Assembly (NCBI GenBank): GCA_950022295.1 | Contig: OX465598.1 | Span: 68,990,001 to 69,054,000, forward strand | Reading direction: 5' to 3' | Length of the DNA stretch: 64,000 nt | Origin: Bromus sterilis | Taxonomy: Eukaryota > Streptophyta > Magnoliopsida > Poales > Poaceae | Part shown: positions 12,058-24,127 of the stretch, piece by piece | Numbering within the stretch: the stretch's first letter is position 1 | Layout: each line of letters begins with the position of its first letter | Program-made: the position numbers and the translations under genes | The notes under the pieces: generated by a model | What the model saw: the letters and a program-made list of their open reading frames with translations, nothing else | Told to the model about the DNA's origin: nothing | Databases searched by the model: none

Positions 12058-13719
12058 TGATACGTCCAAAATGTATCTATAATTTTTGCTTGCTCCATGC
12101 CTCTTTTGTGTGATATTGCTATGATATTGATGAACTTCCATACACTTTTGATCATATTTTGACTACCTATTAACTCAGTGCACCCCAGTGTCAGTTCCTG
12201 TTTTCTGCTGTTTTTCTATTTCAGGTTTCCCCCATATAAAAAGTGCTCCAAAAATTAGGGGAAAATACAATAAAAAATCAGCGTACAGGAAGCTTCGGGG
12301 ATCACCGAGGGGGTGCCAGAGGGGACCCACCAGGGCCCCAGGCGCCCTCCCGGCGCGCCCTAGGGTGGGGTCGCGCCAGGGGGCCGCCTGGACCCCTGGT
12401 GGCCCCCCTTCGCCTATTTATTCCCCATGATGCAAAAACCCCGAGACGGGAACCCTTTTTCGCGATCTCTCCTCTGTTCCGCCGCCGCCGCGCTTCCAAG
12501 ATCAGGAGCACTAGAAGACCTCTTCTCGGCACCCTGCCGGAGGGAGGAACCACCTCCGGGAGCTTCTCCACCACCATGGATGCTTCTCGGATGAACCGTG
12601 AGTAGTGCACCTTGGACCATGGGTCTATGATCAGTAGCTATGTGATGTTCTCCTCCCCTCTTTGTTCTTCATGGATTAGACCTCGTGAGCTGCCCTACAT
12701 GATCGAGGCACTTATGTAATATTTCTGCTGTTGCTATGCTGAGTTTGCTGGGATCCGATGGATTATGAGATTATGTTCAGATTTTGTTTGAGTAATATAT
12801 ATGATTCTCCTCTTTTATATTTATGTTCTAAAGTAATTCTTGCATGTTCTCCGTTGTTGTTTATTGCTTTGGCCAAGTAGTAGGTAGTGACTCCAAGAGG
12901 GAGCGTTATGCATGATTGTGGGTTCATGCCCCCTGATGACTAGCTTGAGTGACAGAAACATGAGTCTAGTGGATGTATTGTTGCCACAAGGGGGAAACAA
13001 CGGTGCTTGTACCTGCGGGTGCAAGGATTGTTTACTTTACGCAAAGTTCTTTAATGCAGTTGTCTGTTGCTTTGAGTTTACACTTTGGGTGGGATTCGCA
13101 ACTTAATACCAGCGAGATGTTCTGGATAGATATCTCAAGGTGGATGATTAGTAGGTAGATGCAGATGGATTTTGGTCTACTTGTCTTGGCGTACCGCCCA
13201 AGCTTTTGAGCCTCTTCCTTTCTTTATAGCATAATTAGCATTGGTTTGCTCACATAATCCTGTCAATTGCCCAGCTGTAATTTGTTTACCTCGCATGGCT
13301 ATTTTATCGTCTTTTGGGAGAGAGACATCACTAGTGAACATCATAGGACCCCGGTCCATATTTCCAATACTGTTTACACCCTCTATCAATTTACTGCTTT
13401 ATTTATTTTTCTGTTTCTATCACTATCATTATTATCTCATGCGTTTTATCCTTTGTAAACAACAAGGACGGAGGGATTGACAACCTCTCTGTACTCGTTG
13501 GGAGCAAAGCTATCTGTTGTGTGCAGGTCCAGGTAAAGTAAGCAACCTCGGTTGTGAACGGCGCCTTTGTTCACTTTGCCACCTACTTGTCGATCTTGGA
13601 GTCCTACTAGTTCGATCTCAACCTTGGTATCTTTGCCAAGGGAAATTGCCGCTATCTACATCTCAACCTTCCACTTTGGGTAACCAACGCGGGGAGAGAA
13701 GTAAACTCTCGTGACATCA
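12058..13719 (+). repeat. 3' LTR (copy C) of the plus-strand Athila-like element
   Basis: The LTR is 1662 bp, from TGATACGTCC to GTGACATCA. A TATA-like CTATTTATTC sits near 12412-12422. The GC-rich block at 12300-12400 corresponds to the one in copies A and B. The right boundary abuts LINE sequence at 13720. Confidence 0.9.
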
Positions 13720-16700
13720 GTAATATATCTGATATGGTACACTTCAATGAAGCCATCAACACTCTGGGCCTGGTTGAAATACCACTTAAAGGTAGATCTT
13801 TCACATGGAGTAACATGCAAGATGCTCCTCTGCTTCAGAAACTAGACTGGATATTTACATCTGAATCATGGACAAATATATATCCAAGTACCTTGGCTCT
13901 CCCATTGGCTAAACCTATATCAGATCACACCCCCTGCATCATCCAGATTGGTACTTCCATCCCTAAACCTACTATATTCAGATTTGAAAATTACTGGATG
14001 AACTTGGAGGGTTTTGAAAATTTTGTGAAAGATAATTGGAGTAGGCACATTATCAGCAAGAACTCTGCACACAAGTTAACTGCCAAATTTAAGAGGGCCA
14101 GACAAGGACTGAAACAATGGGCTAGGACTAGATCATATTTCAAGTTATCCATTAAAAATACCAATGAGGTCATATTACTACTTGACAAGATGGAAGAATT
14201 CATAAATTTGACAGAGGTTGAATGGAATGGAAGAATGCTCTTGAAAGAACACTTGCTGAAGATGCTCAAATTGCAGATGATATATTGGAAACAGAGGGCA
14301 ACCATTAGATGGGTCAAATTTGGAGAGGCCAACTCTAAATTTTTTTCAAGCAAAAGCCACTATGAAATATAGGGTGAATCACATCAGCACACTTTGTAAA
14401 GAGGATGGTACAAGATTTTCAGATCATCACAACAAAGCCCTCATACTTTGGCAGACATTCATACACAGACTGAATACTACACTACCGACATTTGATAACT
14501 TATGCATCACTGATCTCATCAACAGCAACTCCAACATGCTACAGGACTTGGAAGCACCATTTACAAAAGAGGAAATTGACAGGACATTGAAGGAACTTCC
14601 AAATGATAAAGTGCCAGGCCCAGATGGTTTCAGTACCAATTTCATCAAAAAATGCTGGCATATTATTGCTGAAGATTTCTATGCTCTTATTGATGATTTC
14701 TTCCATGGAATTATCAATCTTCAAGGACTCAATGCATCATTTATTGCACTTATACCTAAGAAAGATGCACCCGAAACAGCCTCATATTATAGACCTATAT
14801 CTCTGCTTAATTGTTCTATCAAGCTCATCACTAAATTATTGGCCAATAGATTGCAGAAGATGATTTTAAAATTGGTCCATCAAAATCAATATGGGTTTCT
14901 GAACAACAGGTCTATTCAGGATTGCATAGCATGGGCATATGAATTTCTACACCAATGTCACAACACAAAACAAGAAATGCTAGTTGTTAAGCTGGATTTT
15001 GAGAAGGCTTTTGACATTGTGGAACACAAAGCAATTAAAGATATCATAAAATAAAGAGGCTTTGGGGATAGATGGATGAAATGGATGGATATGATCCTGG
15101 ACTCTGGGTCTTCATCAGTTCTACTCAATGGTATACCTGGGAAACAATTCACTTGTAAAAGAGGGGTTAGGCAAGGGGACCCCCTATCCCCAATACTATT
15201 TGTAATGACAGCTGATGTTCTACAATCCATGTTGAATGAGTCTATGAGGAACAATTTGATCAAACACCCCATTGAGAATCATCCTTGCAAAGATTTTCCT
15301 GTCATTCAGTATGTTGATGATACTGTGATCATTATGAAAGGGAATGAAACTGATGTTCACCAATTGAAATGTATTCTCCAACATTACAACATATTCAATG
15401 GCATGAGAATAAACTTCAACAAATCCATGATTATACCTGTTAATACACCACAGGAAAAGATGCAAAGACTAGCAGAGATTTTGGGCTGTCATATTGGCTC
15501 TTTCCCTTTCCCGTACTTGGGTTTGCCTTTGAGATTGAATAAGCCCAAAATGGAGGATTTCATGCCCATCATTAACAGGATTGACAAAACATTATCAGGC
15601 TTCTCTACTCTGCTTTCATATGGAGAAAAATTAATTCTCATCAAATCTATGTTTACCAGCCTGCCAACTTTCTACATGAGTTCATTGCACTTGCCTATGG
15701 GGATTTTAGAACAAATTAACAAGTACATCAGACACTGTTTTTGGAGGAAATATGGCATGGAGGACAGAGGTACTGCACTCATTTCTTGGTCCAAAGTATG
15801 TCAACCCAAAGACATAGGTGGACTTGGTATATTGGACCTTGCTATACACAACAAATGCCTACTCATGAAACATGCACACAAATTTCTCTGCAGGAGTGAT
15901 TTACCATGGGTCAAACTTATATGGAACTCCTACTATCCAAATGGCATCATTACAGATAGATCTGTTGGATCTTTTTGGTGGAAAAACATCTCCAAACTCA
16001 TCCCTGAATATAAGAAATTGGCAACATGTACCATTGGAGAGGGCAATACTATCCAAGTTTGGAATGATGACTGGGGAAATGGTATCTTACAAAATGAATT
16101 TCCACATCTCTATTCTTTCTGTTTGAACCCAGATATCACCATATCTCAATGGATTAACTATGATGACGTCTTAGACATGTTCCTAACACCTATGTCCACT
16201 GAAGCATATCAAAAACTACAGCTTATGCAAATTATCCAAGACTCAATTCAGATGCAGCAAAACCCAGACATTTGGAGATTTGGTAATGGAAAAAACGGAT
16301 GCTCAGTCAGTAAGCTATATAGAGCCATGTTCCCTCAGGGATGCATCCATACTATTTTCAAACTCATATGGGAAAACGCATGCATCCTCAAATACAAATT
16401 TTTCATGTGGCTGATGATACATGAAAGAATAAACACAAGAAATTTGTTGAACAGGAAATCCTTTCACGTTCCATCAATTGCATGTGTGTTATGCAATCAG
16501 CCGACTGAAGAAACGTGTCTACACTTGATATGGGGCTGTGAATTTGCTCTAGATTGTTGGGCATCTATCTGCCCCACAAGACGCAGAGGCATATCGACTA
16601 TGGATAACATCATGTTACTAAAAGATGACTTAAATAGCCCATTTGCTATGGAGATCATCACCATGGGAGTTTGGAATATTTGGATGCAGAGGAATAATCT

Positions 16701-16962
16701 CATATTTCGAAACACAAGTCATTCTATCAACAACTGGAGACAACAATTAAAGAAAGACCTGGTCCTCATTGTTCATAGAATCAAAGCCAGAAACATACAC
16801 AACCTTACCACATGGATAGATACACATCTTTCTCAGTAACTGTATTTTTTTCTCTTACGAAAGCCGACATTGGCTGACTTTTTGAAGCTCTGTACTTTTG
16901 TATATATTAATATAAAAAATCCGTAGAACGATTGTTCTATGGTTACTTAGCTTCAAAAAAAA
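13720..16962 (+). mobile_element. LINE (non-LTR retrotransposon), 5' part missing
   Basis: The sequence starts inside the endonuclease domain, exactly at the edge of LTR copy C, and ends with a short A-run (16955-16962) after a 3' untranslated region. The front of the LINE is absent. Either the Athila-like pair inserted into it, with the front left of the window, or the LINE was truncated. The plain EN-RT-zf-RVT order fits plant L1-type LINEs. Confidence 0.88.
13734..16839 (+). pseudogene. LINE ORF2: endonuclease end, reverse transcriptase, zf-RVT
   Basis: 13734-14372 encodes the C-terminal part of an AP-type endonuclease, including the conserved SDHTPC active-site motif near 13921. The frame shifts at a T-run near 14340. 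From 14320 the reverse transcriptase runs through PGPDGF, YRPISL, the KLDFEKAFD motif, GVRQGDPLSP and the catalytic YVDDT (about 15310). An in-frame TAA at 15052-15054 splits this domain. The C-terminal part (16270-16600) is the zf-RVT region with its CVLC...H...C pattern. With a missing front, one frameshift and one stop, the copy is dead. The protein normally nicks target DNA and reverse-transcribes its own RNA from the 3' end. Confidence 0.92.
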
Positions 16963-16963
16963 C

Positions 16964-17155
16964 ATGCATTATGTTGTAAATAAATTTCACAACCTACATT
17001 ATGTTACAAATAACCTCTGTAACGTGTATCTTGTTGCAAAGAAGTTTTGCAGCATGTATCTTGTTGCAAAGAAGTTTCATGTGTTGCAACCAAGCTTCGC
17101 AACATGTATCATATTGCAAAGGAGCTTCACAACATGTGTCTTGTTGTAAAGGACC
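16964..17155. repeat. Degenerate tandem repeat, about 30-bp unit
   Basis: Six to seven copies of a roughly 30-bp unit follow the LINE tail. Each unit reads approximately ATGTATCTTGTTGCAAAG plus AAGTTTTGCAAC, with starts near 16964, 16994, 17024, 17054, 17103 and 17133. Units diverge by 10-30 %. One unit carries an internal partial duplication. The array codes for nothing. Confidence 0.75.
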
Positions 17156-17253
17156 TGACTGTTGACGCGTTTTACGGCCCATATTTTTTTCCTTCTTTTT
17201 TGCAAAATACTTTGTCATGACCTAAAACAACACTAAAAGCAATACAACATTGT

Positions 17254-17647
17254 CTTTTTATTTTTGAGGAAAAGCAGCATCAGTGCCGATTTCATTCATT
17301 AAGAGGGGTCAAAGAGTACAAATGACTCAAAAAGTAAAAAAAAGAAAGAGGAAAAGGGTAAAAATACACTTCTCCGAGGAGGAGAGGACACACACCACAA
17401 ATTACAAGAAACTACAGAAGGCGGAGCGCACGCGGTGGGGGTGGGTTGGGGGGTGTAAGATCGACATCGAGCTCATGACCAATCCACAAAGACATTGGCG
17501 GGCTTCAGCTTCATCTAACCAATGCGGTAGACACCATGGCTGCTGGTTGTCTGGTTGCCACCAATCGACGCGACTCGAAGAGAGGGAGGGGCGTCGATAG
17601 GAATGAGGTGATCCAAGGACGGATCGGGGACTCGCTAACCCAACTTC
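17254..17647 (-). mobile_element. 3' tail of a minus-strand LINE
   Basis: A T-rich start (17254-17265, the poly-A on the minus strand) is followed on the minus strand by a 3' untranslated region with TTAATGAATGAAATCGG just before the A-tract. This layout is usual for Triticeae LINE tails. No coding sequence is seen. The LINE appears interrupted at 17647 by the solo LTR. The continuation on the other side (26540 onwards) also has the style of a LINE 3' region. Confidence 0.5.
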
Positions 17648-18558
17648 TGATACGTCCCGAAAGTATCTATCATTTTTACTTGTTTCATGCTTATTTGTGT
17701 GATTTTGCTATATATTTTGATGCACTTTCATATCCTTTTACAACATATTTGGGACTAAGCCATTAACCTAGTGCTCGGTGCCAATTTTTGCCTGTTATTG
17801 TGTGTGCATAGCGGAAAAAAGTTAAAAATCAATATTGCTAGAAAATTCTAGAAATTCCAATTTATCGGAAGGTTCCATAAGTTAGAAGGGGAGCCGGAGG
17901 GGGGCCACCCCATGGCTAGGCGCCTCCCTGGCACGCCAAGGAGGGGCCCACACCCCCTGGCCGTCTGGCCATGTGGGGCCACCCTTGGTGCCCTCCTTTG
18001 CGTCTACTCATTCCTCGTGTTCAAGAAACCCTGAAAGATGAGTCCTATTTCCCGAGACCCTCTCTGTTCCGTCGCCGTCGCGATCCCAAGATCGGGATCA
18101 ATAGAAGTTATATCTCGGCATCCTGTCGGAGCGAGGACTCATCTCCGAAGGCCACTTCATCAAGTATGCTCGCCTCCGTGATGTGTCGTGAAGAGTTCCA
18201 CCTTGGACCTAGGGTTCATGGCAATAGCTATATGATGACCTCTCTCCAATTTTGTGCTTCAACGTTTAGCCTTGTGAGCTACCTATCATGGTCAAGGCAC
18301 CTATGTTATAGTTAATGTGTTGTTGTGCTGTGTTTGCTGGGTTCCGATGGATTATTAGATTATGTTCAGATTATGAAAGTTATATATTTAGTTCTATTTT
18401 ATATCTTGTTCTTGATTTTTCTTGCATGTTTTCCGCTGTACTTTATTGCTTTGTCCAAGTAATAGATTGTGCCTCCAATAGGGAGCGTTATGCTAGATAG
18501 TAGGTTCATGCCTCTCGATGCCCGGACTGAGTTGTTGCTACTGGGGAGAAAACAGTGG
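17648..18558 (+). repeat. Solo LTR (copy D), left half
   Basis: The solo LTR starts TGATACGTCCCG and follows the layout of LTR copies A-C at clearly lower identity. It is interrupted at 18558 by the Gypsy element, and the right half resumes at 25830. Both halves together, without the insert, come to about 1621 bp, close to the 1660-1675 bp of copies B and C. The flanking pentamers are ACTTC (17643-17647) and AATTC (26540-26544), a target duplication with one mismatch. No internal region is attached, so this is a solo LTR left by unequal recombination. Confidence 0.85.
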
Positions 18559-19472
18559 TGATAAGGGGTGGCCCGATCTTCTCAGTAAGCGAACGGTGAA
18601 TATGAGGGCGATGATAGATAACTTGTATGTAGCCGATGAACTCTCCTCGCTAGATCCCTGTTGCCAATGCGACAACTCTCTACCCTTTGGATATTCACAA
18701 CTTCACACACTTGCGCAACGTAGTCGTCGACCACGAGACGGTAATTTGCAATCTACTAATTCCCAGTGGAACAACAGATCACACAAGACTTGCAGTAGCA
18801 ACACTTCAGATCGATACGAATTGAAGTATTTGATTCAAGATGAATGCTTGGAGAAATTCTCAGGAACTAGGGTTTATCTAAACGTGGTCTGACCCTAAAA
18901 CTCGTAGGGGGTTCTGTTTATATAAGCTAGGGGGTCTAAACGGGGGTACAAGGGCCGCAGCCCTGTTTCTGCGCGCAGGCAGTACGGTAGTACCGTGATG
19001 AGCACGGTAGTACCGCTCGCACGGTAGTACCGTATGCTACAACCGGAACCACTACCGGAAACCTTCTGGACAGAGCGGTAGTATGGGCGATAGTACCGTC
19101 GGGCGATAGTACCGTCGGGCGGTAGTACCGCTCTGAGTGCGGTAGTACCGCTCCCCTGAAGGCTGGAGCTTCTTTGCTTCATCTTCTTGTGGCTCCTCTT
19201 CCGGGATGGCTTGGCCTTGTTCCATGACTCCTTCTCCTTGAACTTCTCCTTCATGCTCCTTGTCTTATTCATGGTATCTGATCATGCATACAAACAAGGA
19301 TTCAGGCAGTATAAAATTCTTATTAAGCAAAACATCAGATTCTATTAAGAGCAAGTTCACCTGTTGCTCTATTAGCTTTGCACGGGCTCTTGTAATAGGT
19401 CCAATTCTGATTTCATTAGCTTGTGCTTCATGAAGAGTTGGGGATGGCTTGTCAATAGGGATGTCCTCATCA
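18559..19472 (-). repeat. 3' LTR of the nested Gypsy element
   Basis: This LTR is 914 bp. On the minus strand it runs from TGATGAGGAC (19472) to CTTATCA (18559). A TATA box (TATATAAA on the minus strand) is at 18917-18924. The segment 18985-19153 holds a cluster of CGGTAGTACCG repeats. The LTR is about 38 bp shorter than its partner, the difference lying in that cluster. Confidence 0.95.
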
Positions 19473-22400
19473 TCTCCCCCCCCCCCCCCCCGTTCAAAAG
19501 GCGTCGACCTCGACGCTCCAAGGTCATCTCCCATGTATGGTGATAAATCAGCAATGTTGAAACTGTTGCTAGCGCCACCAAACTCATCAATTGGAATATC
19601 AATCGAGTAGGCATTGTCATTTATCCTGGCTAACACCTTGTAAGGACCAGCACCACGAGGCTTCAATTTAGAATTTCGCAACCCTGGAAATCGATCCTTT
19701 CGCAAATGCACCCAAACCATGTATCCGGGCTGAAATAGAACTTGCTTCCGTGACTGGTTCCTTGTAGCAGCAACGCTCTTGCCTTTCTTCTCAATAGCCT
19801 CTCCCGTCTTCTCATGAATCTTCTTCACATAATCTGCTCGTTTGGATGCCTCCATATTAACTCGTTCCTGCAATGGAAGAGGCAGCAAATCAAGAGGTGT
19901 AATAGGCTTGAAACCATATACCACTTCAAAAGGACAAAGCTGAGTAGTAGTGTGTACTGCCCTGTTATAAGCAAACTCCACACGTGGCACTCACTCCTCC
20001 CATTCTCGCAGATTCTTCTTGATCATAGCTCGCAGCAATTGTGATAATGTTCTATTCACCACCTCCGTTTGACCATCAGTTTGGGGATGACATGTAGTGA
20101 TGAACATCAACTTTGTCCCCAACTTTCCCCAAAGTGTCTTCCAGAAGTAGCTCACAAACTTTACATCCCTGTCAGAAACAATTGTCTTGGGCACTCCATG
20201 CAAGCGTACAATCTCCCTAAAAAATAGGTTAGCAACATGCGACGCATCGTCGCTCTTATGGCATGCAATAAAATGTGCCATCTTAGAAAATCAATCCACT
20301 ACCACAAATGTACTATCATGACCATATTTAGTGCGTGGAAATCCTAACACAAAGTCCATACTAATATCTTCCCAAGGTGTAGTAGGAGCCGATAGTGGAG
20401 TATACAAACCGTGAGGCTTCAGCTTGGACTTGGATGTGTTGCATACAATGCAGCGTCGAACAAACCTGTCCACATCATGCCTCATCCTGGGCCAATAAAA
20501 ATTATCAGCAAGCATGAGTAGTGTCTTCTCACGCCCAAAGTGACCCATCAATCCTCCTGCATGTGATTCCTGCAACAATAGCAAACGCACAGAAGATTCT
20601 GGAACGCAAAGTTTGTTAGCTCGAAACAAAAATCTATCATGGATGTGGAACTTGTCCCATGCATTCCGAAGCAAACACAAACGATATGGTTCAGCAAAAT
20701 CATGATCAGCTACATATAAATCACACAAACTCTCTAATCCAGGAATTTTAACATCAAGATGTGTCAATAACATGTTCTTCCTAGAGAGAGCATCAGCAAC
20801 AACATTATCTTTCCCTTTCTTATATTTGATGATGTAGGGAAAAGACTCAATGAACTCAACCCATTTAGCTAAGTGCCTATGCAAGTTAGATTGCGCCTTC
20901 AAGTATTTCAAAGCTTCATGATCAGAATGTATGATAAATTCTTTTGGCCACAAATAATGTTGCCAAACCTCAAGAACTCGAACAAGTGCATACAATTCTT
21001 TATCATAAACAGGGTAGTTCAATCTAGCACCAGAAAGTTTCTCACTGAAATAAGAAATAGGTCTACCTTCTTGCATCAACACACCACCAATGCCTATACC
21101 ACTAGCATCACATTCAACTTCAAATTGCTTAGCAAAATCAGGTAATGCAAGTAATGGTGCAGAAGTAAGCAAACGTTCCAGCTCATCAAATGCAAGGTCT
21201 TGGGAAACACCCCAACAAAAGGTACACCTTTCTTAGTCAATTCATTCAAAGGTGCAGCAATAGTACTAAAGTCTTTCACAAAAACGTCTATAAAAACCAG
21301 CAAGACCGTGAAAACTTCGTACTTGGCTAACATTCATGGGAGTAGGCCAATTTTGAATCGCCTCAATTTTAGAAGAATCTACTTCTACCCCATGCTTAGA
21401 TACAACATATCCCAAAAATATGACCTTATCTTTTGCAAATGTGCACTTCTCAAGATTAGCATATAATTTAGCATCGCGCAACACTTGCAAAACTTGTCTA
21501 ATATGATCAGCATGTCCAAATTCATTGCGGCTGTAAATAAGTATATCATCAAAATACACAGCCACAAAATGTCCAATAAACTCCCTCAAAACATGGTTCA
21601 TTAATATCATGAAAGTACTAGGAGCATTAGTAAGACCAAAAGGCATAACTAACCACTCATATAAGCCGAACTTAGTTTTGAAAGAAGTTTTCCATTCATC
21701 CCCTTCTTTCATCCTAATTTGATGGTATCCACTACGCAAATCGATTTTAGAGAAAATAGCAGCACCACACAATTCATCAAGCATATCCTCTAAACGTGGA
21801 ATAGGATGACGATATCGAATAGTGATGTTATTAATAGCTCTACAATCTACACACATACGCCATGTACCATCTTTCTTAGGAACCAAAATAACAGGAACAT
21901 CACAAGGGCTAAGGCTGACACGAATATACCCTTTATCCAGAAGCACTTGTACTTGTTGCTGAATTTCCTTCGTCTCTTGGGGGTTTGTCCTGTATGGTGC
22001 CCGGTTAGGAAGAGTTGCACCCGGTATAAGATCAATTTGGTGCTCAGTACCACGCAAGGGTGGTAATCCCGCTGGAACCTCCGCCGGGAACACATCATCA
22101 TAATCCTACAAAACAGTAGACACACCAGGAGAGATAGGATGGTTATCATTAGAAACCAAAACCTCGCCTTTATACATGAGGACAAGAGGTATGGTTGTAG
22201 GATCCTCACTAAATTCTCTCATGTCTTCTTTGGTGGCTAATGTAAGCAAACTAGTCTCTCTCGCACTTTTCGTTATATTATCACTCACAGCTATTACATT
22301 GTTCTCTCGTGTTGGTTCGACATTCACCTCTACCTTCTGACGAGACTCATTCAAAATTTGTTGTGGGGACATAGGATGGAGATTAACTTTCTTGCCCTTG

Positions 22401-24127
22401 AACTCCAAATGATATGTATTGGCTCGTCCATTGTGTTGCACATGGCGATCATATAACCATGGCCGACCCAATAAAAGATGGCAAACTGTCATAGGCACCA
22501 CCTCAAAATCGATGGAATCCTTGTATGGGCCTATCTCAAAATTTACGCGCACCATGTGATTCACCTTCATCTCACCACTGTCACTCAACCATTGGACATA
22601 ATAAGGATTTGGGTGAGGTAAGTATTTCAGATTTAGCTTGGCACATAACTCCTTGCTTGCGAGGTTGCGGCAGCTACCTCCATCAATGATCAATTTGCAA
22701 GCTTTGTTGGGGCCAACGAGCGCCTTAGTTTGGAACAGATTGCAGCGCTGAGAATCAGCATGTGGCTGCACCGTGAGAGCACGTTGTGACACCACAATGG
22801 TAGGAGCATGCGACGGAAAAGCATCCATGCCTTCTTCGGTGTTGTAACCTTCATCATCAAACGCGGCTGGGTCTTCATCATCACCGGTTTCATACTCGCC
22901 GGTTTCTTCATTAATAAACATGACCTTTCGGTTCGGGCAATCTCTCTTAAAGTGACCCGGATTACCGCAAGAATGACAAGTCATCTCGCGATTGCGAGCT
23001 GTAGACATGTTGGAGCCTGCACTAGTGGCAGGAGCAGCTGGCTTCTTGGCCATAGAACCATTGGAGGTTGGCTTGGAAACTGAAGAAGAAGCCCGAGTAT
23101 GGGCACCATAATTCTCCATAGGCGCGGCTGACGGTGTCCTTGGAGAAAATCTACTAGATGTTGAGTATCTGGACTTCAGTTGTGCCTCTTCTGCAAGCTG
23201 GGATTCAGCCTCCCTTGCAAGATGCAATAGATCATTCATATTATAGTATTGATGATGCCGCACAATACTCTTGATGTTAAATTTCAGCCCATGGAGAAAA
23301 CGTTGCATAGTCATCTCAACATCTTCGCGAACTCGCACACGTTGCAGCAACATCTCCATCTTCATATAGTATGCATCAACGGACATAATACCTTGCTTCA
23401 ATTGTTGAAATTTATCAAAAACTGTCCGTAAGTAATTAGTGGGAACAAACCGAGCTTTCATGGTCGCCTTCATGTCACGCCATGTATGCATAGGCTGCCC
23501 ATCGGTTTCTTGTATCTCGGTCAACACACTCTCCCACCAACGCAAGGCATAACCGTCAAACTCGGAATAAGCAATCTTGATCTTCTTGTCCTCCGGATAA
23601 TCATGCAAACGCCATAATTTTTCCATCTTAAGCTCCCATGTGAGGTACTCTTCCACATCCGTGGAACCTTCAAATTTGGGGATGTTAAACTTGGGCTTGC
23701 TCAATACATCTTCTTCCTGAATGGGTATACGGCGCGCACCAAAACCAAGTGGAGGTTGGCGAACCGGCCCTTGAACACCACGCCCACAGCCTTGATTGCC
23801 CCTCAAATCAGCATTGTCACCATGGACACTACCATCATCTTCCTGAGCGTCAGGTTGGCGTTGTACCATAGCTGCTTGTATGCCCGTGACAGATGTTGTC
23901 ATTTGTTGTAGGCTCTGCTGTATAGCAGCAAGTTGTTGTTGCATAGTGGTGACTGCAGCTTCAGTCGCGTCCACTTTCAGTTGGACCGCTTGAACATTTG
24001 TATCAATCGCATCAGCGGATTTAGTAAAAATCTCAGTCAAGTGATCACGGAGACCTTCATATGCCTCCCATGTAACTGGCGCATCCTTGTCCTGTTTCTG
24101 CATAACATCAAAACCACTTTGAGACAT
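19265..24127 (-). pseudogene. gag-pol polyprotein of the nested Gypsy element
   Basis: From 24127 leftwards: an N-terminal coiled-coil, gag capsid (about residues 150-290), a CCHC zinc knuckle (CHSCGNPGHFKRDC, near residue 385) and a protease with IIDGGS. The RT follows with catalytic YFDDIL, then RNase H (ECDASG...), and integrase with an HHCC finger, the DDE residues (SMDF, VSDRD, TEVVN) and a GPYKV module. In-frame stops lie at 22104-22106, 20291-20293 and 19991-19993; the second fits CGA to TGA. Two compensating frameshifts lie between about 21280 and 21200. The frame crosses the polypurine tract, where it codes for Gly repeats, and continues about 70 codons into the 3' LTR. Confidence 0.93.
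19473..19491 (-). other. Polypurine tract of the nested Gypsy element
   Basis: On the minus strand a run of about 14 G residues followed by AGA abuts the TGATGAGG start of the 3' LTR. The same bases encode a poly-Gly stretch in the polyprotein frame. Confidence 0.85.

Larger units (their letters stand above)
8098..13719 (+). mobile_element. Second Athila-like element, plus strand, 5' LTR mostly lost
   Basis: The element keeps 41 bases of the 3' end of its 5' LTR (8098-8138), a degenerate tRNA-Asp primer site, a leader close to that of its neighbour, short gag-like frames, a long untranslated region, a polypurine tract and a complete 3' LTR (12058-13719). It lies head-to-head with the minus-strand element, and copy B abuts the remnant of its 5' LTR. 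The simplest reading is that the minus-strand element inserted into this element's 5' LTR, with the rest of that LTR now left of the window. Confidence 0.8.

Noticed and set aside
16964..17155. The 30-bp tandem array as a CRISPR-like array
   Set aside because: Units are directly adjacent with no unique spacers, and the genome is a plant.
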